From positions 22,060 through 86,059 of the forward strand of contig CAMCUB010000011.1 in the NCBI GenBank assembly GCA_945878845.1: 64,000 nt of DNA, in the 5' to 3' direction. Below are positions 32,225-39,846 of this stretch, in pieces. Origin of the DNA: Erythrobacter sanguineus (lineage in GTDB: Bacteria; Pseudomonadota; Alphaproteobacteria; Sphingomonadales; Sphingomonadaceae). The notes beneath the pieces are model-generated. The model did no database searches and was not told the DNA's origin. It saw only the letters and a list, made by a program, of their open reading frames with translations. Made by a program: the position numbers and the translations under genes. The first letter of the stretch is position 1. Each line of letters starts with the position of its first letter.

Positions 32225-33222
32225 GGTTCAAGCTCCACGATCACCTTGCCGATATTCGCGCCGGTGAAGAGTTTGGCATAGGCGGTGAGAGTGTTCTCGA
32301 GGCCGCGCGTTACGTCATAGGGCATGACAAGCGCGCCCTCCTCGGCCCATTCCCGCAACCGGCGGGTGAGGGCGGGGCCTTCATGCATGAAGTCTGGCGA
32401 GAAGAAGCCCTCGATCCGCAGGCGGCGCATCAGCACCTGATCGAACTCTTTCGGCGCAGTCCGGGTGCCTGCCGTGTAATCCGCCAGCAGGCCGCACACC
32501 GCAATCCGGCCATAGTGGTTCATGCGGGTGAGCACCTGATCCAGCAGCGGCCCGCCGACATTGTCGAAATAGACGTCGAAGCCCCCGGCTGCGTCGAGCT
32601 GCGCGCCAACATCGGCTGCCTTGTAATCGACCGCCCCTGCGATCCCCAGTTCGCCGGTCAGGTAACCGCACTTCGCCGCCCCGCCCGCGATGCCCCAGGC
32701 TTCGCAGCCGAGCAATTTGGCGATCTGCACCGCGAGGATCCCCGTCGCCCCCGCCGCCGCCGAGACCAGCACCCGCTCGCCCGGCTTGGCCGCGCCGGTC
32801 TGCTCGATCCCCCACAGCGCGGTCCACCCGTTCATGCCGAGCGGGCCGAACCATGCGCGCCGGTCGGCGACGGTGGGATCGAGCAGCAGCGCGCCCGACA
32901 TCACCGCATCGACTGTGCTGATATCGGCCCACTGCCCGAAGGCGCGCACCAGATCGCCGGTGGCAAAGCCCTCGGCGCGGCTCTCGATCACCTCGCCCAG
33001 CACAAGGCCGGTCATCGGCCCGCCCACCGGGAGCGGCGGCTGGTAACCGTCCTCGCGGTCCGAGAGCCACATGCGCGTGCCCGCGTCCATCGACAGGTGG
33101 CTGTTGCGGATGCGGATCTGGCCGTCGGCGAGGGGGGCAAAATCCTCCTCCTCCAGCTCCAGCGCGGCGGCAAAATCAGTGCCCTCGGGGCGGCGCGCGA
33201 TGCGCCAGATGCGGTTGTCCAT
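32221..33222 (-). CDS. NADP-dependent MDR enone reductase-like protein (third of three)
   Basis: A 333-residue zinc-free medium-chain reductase: 'VLVSAAAGATGILAVQIAK', 'WGIAGGAAKCGYLTGELG', 'FDVYFDNVGGPLL'. It is the most diverged of the three MDR paralogues. Translated from ATG 33222; its stop and the NTF2 gene on the same strand show the ATGA arrangement, so one operon of two genes. It probably reduces an alpha,beta-unsaturated carbonyl. A CCAAAGTGATAGCCGA sequence 77 bp upstream resembles the motif at 18411 weakly. Confidence 0.9.
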   Translation of the reverse strand: MDNRIWRIARRPEGTDFAAALELEEEDFAPLADGQIRIRNSHLSMDAGTRMWLSDREDGYQPPLPVGGPMTGLVLGEVIESRAEGFATGDLVRAFGQWADISTVDAVMSGALLLDPTVADRRAWFGPLGMNGWTALWGIEQTGAAKPGERVLVSAAAGATGILAVQIAKLLGCEAWGIAGGAAKCGYLTGELGIAGAVDYKAADVGAQLDAAGGFDVYFDNVGGPLLDQVLTRMNHYGRIAVCGLLADYTAGTRTAPKEFDQVLMRRLRIEGFFSPDFMHEGPALTRRLREWAEEGALVMPYDVTRGLENTLTAYAKLFTGANIGKVIVELEP

Positions 33223-33380
33223 GGGGCGGTTTGTCCGGTGGCGAGGCCGCTACGGCAACCCCGCCTTTTCGCTAGGGCCGCGCCGGCAGTTCTGGCCCCT
33301 CGGCTATCACTTTGGCGCGGTGCGTGAGCGGGGGGCGCTTCCTAGTCTTCCCCCCATAAAAACACGAGGGAGAGAGACCA

Positions 33381-34328
33381 ATGGCACTTATCACGGTGAT
33401 CGGCGCAAGCGGACGGCAGGGGCTTGCGCAAGTGCGTCAGGCGCTGGCCGCAGGGTATGACGTGCGCGCGATCTCGCGCCGCCCGGATGCGCTGGAAGGC
33501 GCGCCGGTCGAGGGGGTGGAGCGGGTCGAGGTGCGGCCGATGGACCTCTACGACACCTCGACCTTCGAGGCTGCGCTCGAGGGCTCGGACTACATCTTCT
33601 ACACCCACCCGCTCCAGGCCCGCGCCGACCGCGCTTACCTCGTCGGCGAGGTCGGCAAGGTCGCCGCGCATCTGGGCGTCAAGCGCGTCGTCTGGAACAC
33701 CTCGAGCTGGATCCCCGACAAGCCCGGCGATGCCTTCACCTATGCCGGCAACACCGCCGGGATCAACGCGCTGTGGCGCTCGGGCGCGCCGGGGACGGTG
33801 TTCGGCTCGGTGCTGTTCATGGACAACCTGCTGACCAACTGGGCGCGGCCCTTCATCATCAATGAGGGGCGCTACGTCTATCCGCACAACCCCACGCTGG
33901 AAGCCAACTGGATCAGCCTCGACGACGTCGCGCGCTTCATGCTTGCCAGCCTCGAGCGGCCCGACATGGAAGGCGCCTGGCTCAATATCGGCGGGCCTGA
34001 GCGGCTGGTCGGCAAGCAGGTGACCCAGTGCCTCAGCGAGGCGCTCGGCAAGGAGATCAAGTATGATCCCTGCACCCCGGCTGAGTTCGGCCGCTACCTC
34101 GTCGAAGCGGCGGGGGACACGATGCCCGAGGCCATGCGCGCCGACTTCGCCAAGGGGATCGAGGACTTCTACGAATATAACAACAACGCGCCCACCCGGC
34201 CCTTCGCGGTCGATATGGACCACGTCTACGAGCGCTTCCCCGAACTGGAAGGCAAGCTCGAGCCGCTCGGCGACTGGACCAAGCGGCAGGACTGGGGCGA
34301 GTCGAATTATCGCCCTGCTTTCGGGTAA
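33381..34328 (+). CDS. NmrA-like NAD(P)-binding protein
   Basis: A 315-residue atypical SDR of the NmrA/HSCARG type: 'ITVIGASGRQGLAQVRQALAAG', 'AISRRPDALEG', 'VWNTSSWIPD' and 'WISLDDVARFMLASLE'. NmrA-like proteins bind NADP either as sensors or as reductases acting on isoflavone-like substrates. The start follows GAGGGAGAGAGACCA. It is followed after 4 bp by the small NTF2-like gene at 34333 and diverges from the MDR gene. Confidence 0.85.
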   Translation: MALITVIGASGRQGLAQVRQALAAGYDVRAISRRPDALEGAPVEGVERVEVRPMDLYDTSTFEAALEGSDYIFYTHPLQARADRAYLVGEVGKVAAHLGVKRVVWNTSSWIPDKPGDAFTYAGNTAGINALWRSGAPGTVFGSVLFMDNLLTNWARPFIINEGRYVYPHNPTLEANWISLDDVARFMLASLERPDMEGAWLNIGGPERLVGKQVTQCLSEALGKEIKYDPCTPAEFGRYLVEAAGDTMPEAMRADFAKGIEDFYEYNNNAPTRPFAVDMDHVYERFPELEGKLEPLGDWTKRQDWGESNYRPAFG

Positions 34329-34332
34329 GCCC

Positions 34333-34797
34333 GTGAGCGAACTTCGCGCGGCCAATATTGCGCTCGCAACGGCGTTCTACGAAGCACTGGCGGCGGGCGA
34401 TTTCGATGCGCTCGCCGCCCTGCATTCGGACGACATCGTGTTCAATCTGGTCGGCAGTACACCGGTTTCGGGCCGCTGGGAGGGCAAGGCCGTGTGCTTT
34501 GGCCCGATCGTGGCGGACGGCGTGATCGGCAAGCTGGTGCCCGAAAGCATCCGCTTCTCGCGCGAATGGCGGATCATGTGCGCGGACGAGAATTGCGTCG
34601 TCGGCCTGATGCGCGGGGGTGGCCTGGCCAAGAACGGCCACGATTATTCGCAGACCTACTGCCAGATCATGACGATCCGGGACGGGCTGATCGTGGAACT
34701 CCACGAGTTCTTCGACACCGCGCTGGTGGAGTTGGCGCTCAACGACAACCCGACGGTGAAGGGGCCGAGTGTGCAGGATCGGCCTTTTTCGTTTTGA
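34333..34797 (+). CDS. Ketosteroid-isomerase-like NTF2-fold protein
   Basis: A 154-residue protein beginning at GTG 34333 (SELRAANIALATAFYEALAAGDFDAL), the classical start of SnoaL/KSI-like proteins. It continues 'HSDDIVFNLVGSTPVSGRWEGK' and 'IMTIRDGLIVELHEFFDTALVELAL'. The longer frame upstream overlaps the NmrA gene and is not used. 4 bp after the NmrA gene. Possible isomerase or hydrolase; its neighbourhood gives no more. Confidence 0.83.
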   Translation: MSELRAANIALATAFYEALAAGDFDALAALHSDDIVFNLVGSTPVSGRWEGKAVCFGPIVADGVIGKLVPESIRFSREWRIMCADENCVVGLMRGGGLAKNGHDYSQTYCQIMTIRDGLIVELHEFFDTALVELALNDNPTVKGPSVQDRPFSF

Positions 34798-34808
34798 TGC
34801 TCAACAAT

Positions 34809-34915
34809 TCGTCATTGCGAGCCGGAGGCGAAGCAACCCATGGCCCTGTCTAACGCCTTTGCGCCAAGGTCGGTCATGGATTGCCGCGTCGCCTTCGGCT
34901 CCTCGCAATGACGAG
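34809..34915. repeat. Bipartite palindromic repeat, copy D
   Basis: TCGTCATTGCGAG at the left and CTCGCAATGACGA at the right. 5' arm of the short type (GAGCCGGAGGCGAAGCAACCCATGG), 3' arm in reverse complement of the long type (GAGGAGCCGAAGGCGACGCGGCAATCCATG). It fills most of the 126-bp gap between the convergent KSI-like and Rieske genes. Confidence 0.85.
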
Positions 34916-34923
34916 GTAGAGGC

Positions 34924-36153
34924 TTACTCCGCCGCCTGCCGCTGCTCTCCTGCGAAAATCCCCACCAGATCATCGTCGCTCGCCGCCACCAGCCGCTTCA
35001 CCCACTCGTGGAAGACCTGTCCGCCCTTCTCGTTGCGGCCGAACAGCACCTCTTTCATCAGGCCTGATGCCAGCGCCTGCTGCTGGCGCTTGCCGGTGGC
35101 GTAATCCTCGTCGCGGACCACGACTTCGAGGAAATTGAACTGATCGTGCGCGGCCTGGACCTGTTCGGGGGTCTCGGGCTGGTTTTCCATCACGTAGAAC
35201 TGGGTGGTGAAGCTCTCGCCCACGGCAGCGCCGGGGAACAGCTGGCTGATCATCGCCCCGCGCTGCCCGCCGCCGTAGAAGCTGGCGATCGAGATGTGCG
35301 GGAAGATCGTCCATACGCCTTGCACGAGCACTTCCTGCGGCAAGTCATCGTCGCTCATCGCTTCGAGGTCGATCGCCTGGTCGTCATCGCCCTGCACCTT
35401 GATCGCGAACTTCGACGGGGTCGAGAGGCGCTGGTGCGGCCCGAAGGCGAAGTAATTGGCGCGGTTGTAGAAATCGGCGCCAAACGTGTCCTTGTGGAGC
35501 ACCGGCAGGTGGTAGAAATCGAGATAGCCGTCATAGGCCGTCTTCCAGTTCGGCCCCGCCAGCGTGCGCTGCGCGAACAGCGTCCAGCCTTCGAACTCGA
35601 AGGCTTTGAGCAGCGCGTCATAGCCGCACAGGTAATCGGCGATGCTGAGCTTGGAATGCGGGTCGAGCGTCACCCAGATCAGGCCCGCGCTTTCGTAGAC
35701 CGGGAACTTGGTCAGGCAATGCTGGCTCTTGTCGATCTTGCCGAAGTCCTTCGCGTCCGCCACGCCGATCAGGTCGCCATCGGCCTTGAAGGTCCAGCCG
35801 TGATAGCCGCAAGTGAAGCGGCTGGCATTGCCGCAGCCGGCCGCCAGCGGATTGCCGCGGTGGGTGCACATGTTGAGGAAGGCGCCCATGCTGCCGTCCT
35901 TTTGGCGGCTGAGCAGCAGCGGCACGCCGCAGATGTCCATCGCCTTGAAGTCGCCGGGGTTCGGAAGCTCGCACGAGGGCGCGACCATGAGCGGCAGGCG
36001 GCGGAAGATCTGCTTCTTCTCGATCTCGAACAGCTCAGGGTCGGTGTAGGCGCTTGCCGGAACGCGCACGACCTCATCGGCATATTCCATCGTATCGGCC
36101 GCGCCGTGGGCGACCAAATTGCGGGTCATTTCGACCAGCGTTTCGCGTGACAT
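34924..36153 (-). CDS. Rieske non-haem iron oxygenase, large subunit (second of two)
   Basis: A 409-residue oxygenase alpha subunit. The Rieske ligands are Cys96-x-His98 ('CTHRGN') and Cys115-x2-His118 ('CGYHGW'); the iron site is in 'DGYLDFYHLPVLHKDT'. It is divergent from the 22003-23334 paralogue outside the motifs. GGAGGAACGGCA precedes the ATG. It follows the TonB receptor gene on the same strand, but a terminator (36246-36271) lies between, and it has its own upstream motif at 36208-36228, so it is probably transcribed separately. Confidence 0.92.
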   Translation of the reverse strand: MSRETLVEMTRNLVAHGAADTMEYADEVVRVPASAYTDPELFEIEKKQIFRRLPLMVAPSCELPNPGDFKAMDICGVPLLLSRQKDGSMGAFLNMCTHRGNPLAAGCGNASRFTCGYHGWTFKADGDLIGVADAKDFGKIDKSQHCLTKFPVYESAGLIWVTLDPHSKLSIADYLCGYDALLKAFEFEGWTLFAQRTLAGPNWKTAYDGYLDFYHLPVLHKDTFGADFYNRANYFAFGPHQRLSTPSKFAIKVQGDDDQAIDLEAMSDDDLPQEVLVQGVWTIFPHISIASFYGGGQRGAMISQLFPGAAVGESFTTQFYVMENQPETPEQVQAAHDQFNFLEVVVRDEDYATGKRQQQALASGLMKEVLFGRNEKGGQVFHEWVKRLVAASDDDLVGIFAGEQRQAAE

Positions 36154-36207
36154 TGCCGTTCCTCCCAGTGGTGCTTTTGCGGCCGAGCATCCGCCTTGCG
36201 GGCCGCG

Positions 36208-36228
36208 GCGGCAATGCTCACTTTTGGG
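36208..36228 (-). promoter_or_regulatory. Conserved upstream motif, site 2
   Basis: On the minus strand CCCAAAAGTGAGCATTGCCGC, 55 bp before the Rieske gene start. With one flanking base it matches the site at 18411-18431 at 20 of 22 positions, with the same orientation and nearly the same distance to the gene. Probably a promoter element or regulator-binding site shared by catabolic genes. Confidence 0.5.
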
Positions 36229-36245
36229 AGAAGGCCAAAAGGAAA

Positions 36246-36271
36246 GGGGCGAGCCATTGCTGGCCCGCCCC
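36246..36271 (-). terminator. Intrinsic terminator after the TonB receptor gene
   Basis: On the minus strand GGGGCGGGCCA and TGGCTCGCCCC form an 11-base stem with one mismatch around a GCAA loop, followed by TTTCCTTTT. It lies 24 bp after the receptor stop and before the Rieske gene. Confidence 0.7.
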
Positions 36272-36294
36272 CCGTCCCCCTGCTTATGCGCGGA

Positions 36295-38742
36295 TCAGAA
36301 CCGGACGCTGACTTCCGCGAAGACCTGACGCCCACGGTTCTGGGTCATCACGAAATCGTCGCCGCCCGGGGGCAGGAACGGACGCCCGCCGGTGGTGATC
36401 GTGAAGATCTTGTCGGTGAGGTTCTGCGCGATCAGCGACAGCTTCCAGTCACCATCGGGGTGACCGATGGCGATGTTGGTATCCACCGTCCAGAAGCTCG
36501 GCTGCACAAAGTCGTTCAGCGTCGCTTCGTCGGTGATGTAGCCATCATTGTAGGCAGCGTTGCCCGACAGGAACAGCTCGAGGCTGTCGCTGAGCGGGAT
36601 CGTCCAGTCAGCCGCGATGTTGCCCGCCCATTCCGGCGCCTGGCTGCCGCGGCGACCATTGAGGTCGATCGTGCCGCCGGCGCCGCCCGGCTGCAGGAAC
36701 TGCGCGGTGTATTGCGCATCGAGGTAGGACAGGTTGGCGCTGAAGCGCAGACCGTCGACCGGGGTGCGCCAGACGGCTTCAAGGTCGACGCCCTTGGTGG
36801 TCAGCTCGCCGGCATTGCTGGTGATGAACTGGATGGTCGAAGCGTTGAAGTTCTGGACCTGCAGATCCTTGAACACGTACTGGTACGCGGTCGCATTCAA
36901 GGTGAACGTCCGGTCAGCCCATTGCGACTTAATCCCGACTTCACCGCCGATTGCCTCTTCCGACTGGAAGATCAGGGCGCTGAAATCGCCCGTGGTCGCA
37001 GCCTGGCTGAGGCTGTTCGACGGCAGCGCCGAGTTGTCGATCCCGCCCGACTTGAAGCCGGTCTTGAACGAGGCGAAGACGTTGATGTCGTCGGTCGCCT
37101 TGTAGCGCAGCGTGACTTCGGGCGAGAAGTTGTCGTCGCTGAAGGGGATCGGGCCCGAGAAGAAGCCCGGCCGCACGAAGTTCGGCCCCTGTAGGAAGGT
37201 GTGCACATAGGGCACAGAGATCGTCTGGATCTTGGATTCGTCGGTCCAGCGCACACCGCCCGACAGTTCGAGCTGTTCGGTGATGTCGAAGTTGACGCTG
37301 CCGAACAGCGAGAGCGCCTCGGTCTTGGTGGTGTGGGTCTTGTCCCAGTCATAGGTGAAGCCGGTCACCGGGTCGGGCCCGAGGAACGAGATGTTCACGC
37401 CCTGTTGCGAGGTGTCGAAGATGAAGGTGCGGTCTTCGTAGAACGCGCCGAGCATGAAGTTGAAGGCGCCATCGAAGTCCGACGCAAGGCGGATTTCCTG
37501 ACTGTATTGCTCCAGCTTGTTGATCGGGTCCGACGAACCCGCGCCGCCCGGCAGGCGGGTGCCGTTCGGGCCGGGGAAGAACCCGCCGTAGGAATAGGCG
37601 TCGTAATCGATCGCATCCATGTTGAGGAGGCCGGTGACCGAGGTCAGGGTCAGGGTCTCGGACAGGTCGAGCTCGAACTGCAGACGGCTGAACCACACTT
37701 CGGTCTCGCCGAAAGGCACGCCGTTGCGGCCATCGGCGGGCGAATTGCCCGGCACCGGCCCGGCCAGCGGCCCGGCGGCATCGGTCAGGTAATAGCGCTG
37801 GTCGCTGGTGTTGCAGTCATAGCCCGCCGGGATCTGCACGCCCCCGCCCAGCAGGAAGATCGAGTCCGCCACGCCATTGGCGCCGCAGTTGATTTCCGCC
37901 GTGCCGATGGCGCCGTCGTTCTCGTTCTTGGTGTACTGCAGCTTGAAGTTGGCGCGGAACGTGTCGGTCGGGTTCCAGTCCAGCGTGACGCGGCCGATGA
38001 AGTCGGTGAGACCGCGCTTCTGGTTGACCGCCGGGGTGTTCGCCTGCAGCAGCTGGAACTCGTCGATGTCGTTGAACTGCGCGGCAATGCGGATGCCGAG
38101 CGTATCGGTGATCGGGCCCGAAATGTAACCCGAGACAAGGTAGCCCTTCTCCTCGAACTCGTAGCTGCCGCGCGCGCCGAACTGCCAGGTCGCGGTCGGG
38201 TTGGCCGAACGCAGCGAGAGCACGCCGGCGGTCGCCGACTTACCGAAGAACAGCGACTGCGGCCCGCGCAGCACGTCCACCTGCTCCACATCGAAGAAGC
38301 CGGCCTGCACGAGGCGCATGGTCGAGACGACGACGCCGTCATATTCAAAGGCGACCGCCGAATCGAACGCCGCCGAGATGTTCGAGGAGCCGACGCCGCG
38401 AAGCGAGAGCTGGCCGCCCGAGCCCGAGCCGCCGACCTGCACGTTGAGGGTCGGCACGCGGCTGGTGAAGTCGGCGACCTGGTCGATCGAGTAACGCTCA
38501 AGCGTCTCGCCGCCGATCGCGGTGACGGTAACGGGCACTTCCTGAAGAGTTTCGCTCTGGCGGCGGGCCTGAACGACGATCACCGGAATATCGTCATCGG
38601 CATCTGCGCTGTCCGCCGAATCCTGCGCCAAGGCGGCAGTAGGCATGGCGGCGACGCCGCTCAGCGCAGCCCCGCACAGCAACGCACGGCGCAAGCCGTC
38701 GGTGCCGACGCCGGATGCAATTCGGGCACGAAAATTGTTCAT
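36295..38742 (-). CDS. TonB-dependent outer-membrane receptor
   Basis: An 815-residue outer-membrane receptor for energised uptake of a large or scarce substrate. The signal peptide ends near 'PTAALAQDSAD'. A TonB-box-like 'DIPVIVVQARRQSE' and a plug domain ('VPVTVTAIGGETLERYSIDQV', 'LRGVGSSNIS') follow, and the barrel ends in Phe ('VFAEVSVRF'). ATG 38742 is preceded by GGGGAGAGAGAGCC. TonB receptors inside sphingomonad catabolic clusters often import the cluster's own substrate; that would make it the entry gate here (inference). It diverges from the SDR-MFS pair. Confidence 0.95.
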   Translation of the reverse strand: MNNFRARIASGVGTDGLRRALLCGAALSGVAAMPTAALAQDSADSADADDDIPVIVVQARRQSETLQEVPVTVTAIGGETLERYSIDQVADFTSRVPTLNVQVGGSGSGGQLSLRGVGSSNISAAFDSAVAFEYDGVVVSTMRLVQAGFFDVEQVDVLRGPQSLFFGKSATAGVLSLRSANPTATWQFGARGSYEFEEKGYLVSGYISGPITDTLGIRIAAQFNDIDEFQLLQANTPAVNQKRGLTDFIGRVTLDWNPTDTFRANFKLQYTKNENDGAIGTAEINCGANGVADSIFLLGGGVQIPAGYDCNTSDQRYYLTDAAGPLAGPVPGNSPADGRNGVPFGETEVWFSRLQFELDLSETLTLTSVTGLLNMDAIDYDAYSYGGFFPGPNGTRLPGGAGSSDPINKLEQYSQEIRLASDFDGAFNFMLGAFYEDRTFIFDTSQQGVNISFLGPDPVTGFTYDWDKTHTTKTEALSLFGSVNFDITEQLELSGGVRWTDESKIQTISVPYVHTFLQGPNFVRPGFFSGPIPFSDDNFSPEVTLRYKATDDINVFASFKTGFKSGGIDNSALPSNSLSQAATTGDFSALIFQSEEAIGGEVGIKSQWADRTFTLNATAYQYVFKDLQVQNFNASTIQFITSNAGELTTKGVDLEAVWRTPVDGLRFSANLSYLDAQYTAQFLQPGGAGGTIDLNGRRGSQAPEWAGNIAADWTIPLSDSLELFLSGNAAYNDGYITDEATLNDFVQPSFWTVDTNIAIGHPDGDWKLSLIAQNLTDKIFTITTGGRPFLPPGGDDFVMTQNRGRQVFAEVSVRF

Positions 38743-39066
38743 GGCTCTCTCTCCCCATCGGGCCGCGGCTTGCCCGCGCACCCTGTTTTTCCCAACCCGC
38801 AGGCATGTCTCCTCATGCCCTTTAGCCGAAGCCTTCGGATACCCTTGCATGTGTATGGTGCGCCCGCGTGCGCGCTATCAGCAAAAGCGATAGTGACCGC
38901 ACCAAACTGCGACAAAAACGTCACATGCCTGTGTGAAAGCTAGATTCCGTAACGTCATTGGCCCTGCCTTGCGCGGGCCGCTGCGCCCTCGCGCTTTCGA
39001 CAGTGGCGGGGGTTGTCGCGCCCGATAGGCTGGCGACACAGAAAAAAGCGTTTTGGGAGAAGGACG
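38743..39066. other. 324-bp divergent intergenic region
   Basis: Lies between the TonB receptor (minus) and SDR-MFS (plus) starts and must hold both promoters. Visible: TGCATGTG at 38846-38853 with an inverted partner CACATGC at 38922-38928, CTATC/GATAG flanking a short loop at about 38875-38893, and TTTTGGGAGAAGG just before the SDR start (also present at 36223-36235). No ORF convincingly fits, and no promoter can be fixed. Confidence 0.4.
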
Positions 39067-39846
39067 ATGGCGGGACGGGTAGCGGGCAGGATTGCGCTCG
39101 TGACGGGCGGGGCAATGGGGCTGGGGAAGGCCGATTGCGAGGCGCTGGCGCGCGAGGGCGCGAAAGTGATCGTCACTGACCGCGATGCCGAGCTCGCGCA
39201 TCAGGTGGCCGACTCCATCGGCGGCGACGCGATGGCGCTCGATGTGACCAGCGAAGAGCAATGGATCGAAGTGATGCGCGCGGTGCAGGAACGCCACGGC
39301 GGGCTCGACATCCTCGTCAACAATGCCGGCAACGTGATCTTCGAGAGCATCGAGGATTGCAGCCTCGCGCATTTCAAACTGCACCTTGATATCCACGTGG
39401 TCGGGACCTTCCTCGGCTGCAAATACGCCGTGCCGCTGATGAAGAACCGGCACGAGACCGTGGGCGGGGGCGGCTCCTCGATCATCAACATGGCCTCGAC
39501 CGCGGCGCTGATGGGCTATGGCAACATCCCCGCCTATGCAGCGTGCAAGGCCGGGATCGCGGGGATGACCCGCAGCCTTGCGGTCGATTTCCAGGACCGG
39601 GGCTACGGCATCCGCGTCAACGCGCTCGCGCCCGGCGGGATCGAGACGCCGATGGTGATGGGCATTTCGGGCCGCGCGGGGCAGGCGCCGATGGAGATTC
39701 CGGCAGGCCCGCTCCCCGCCGACGCGCTCGGCCATCCGAGCGACGTGGCAGGCTGCGTGCTGTTCCTCGCTTCGGACGAGGCGCGCTTCCTCAATGGCCT
39801 GACCATTCCGGTGGACAATGGCCTTTACGCAAGGCCCCATCATTAA
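39067..39846 (+). CDS. SDR family oxidoreductase
   Basis: A 259-residue classical short-chain dehydrogenase: 'IALVTGGAMGLGKADCEAL', 'DILVNNAGNV', the Ser in 'NMASTAALMG' and 'YAACKAGIAGM' with Tyr and Lys. Start at ATG 39067 with GGGAGAAGGACG; earlier frame sequence has no ribosome site. The MFS gene starts inside it, 29 bp before its stop, so the two are coupled. Likely acts on the compound moved by the transporter. Confidence 0.9.
   Translation: MAGRVAGRIALVTGGAMGLGKADCEALAREGAKVIVTDRDAELAHQVADSIGGDAMALDVTSEEQWIEVMRAVQERHGGLDILVNNAGNVIFESIEDCSLAHFKLHLDIHVVGTFLGCKYAVPLMKNRHETVGGGGSSIINMASTAALMGYGNIPAYAACKAGIAGMTRSLAVDFQDRGYGIRVNALAPGGIETPMVMGISGRAGQAPMEIPAGPLPADALGHPSDVAGCVLFLASDEARFLNGLTIPVDNGLYARPHH

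Noticed and set aside
16990..34915. The repeated GTCATTGCGAG blocks as a CRISPR array or insertion sequence ends
   Set aside because: The copies are kilobases apart, each is itself palindromic, there are no spacers, no cas genes and no transposase between or beside them.
37201..38943. A 580-codon plus-strand open frame opposite the TonB receptor
   Set aside because: Shadow frame with Arg/Asp/Gly-rich content and no recognisable domain; the receptor on the other strand is full length.
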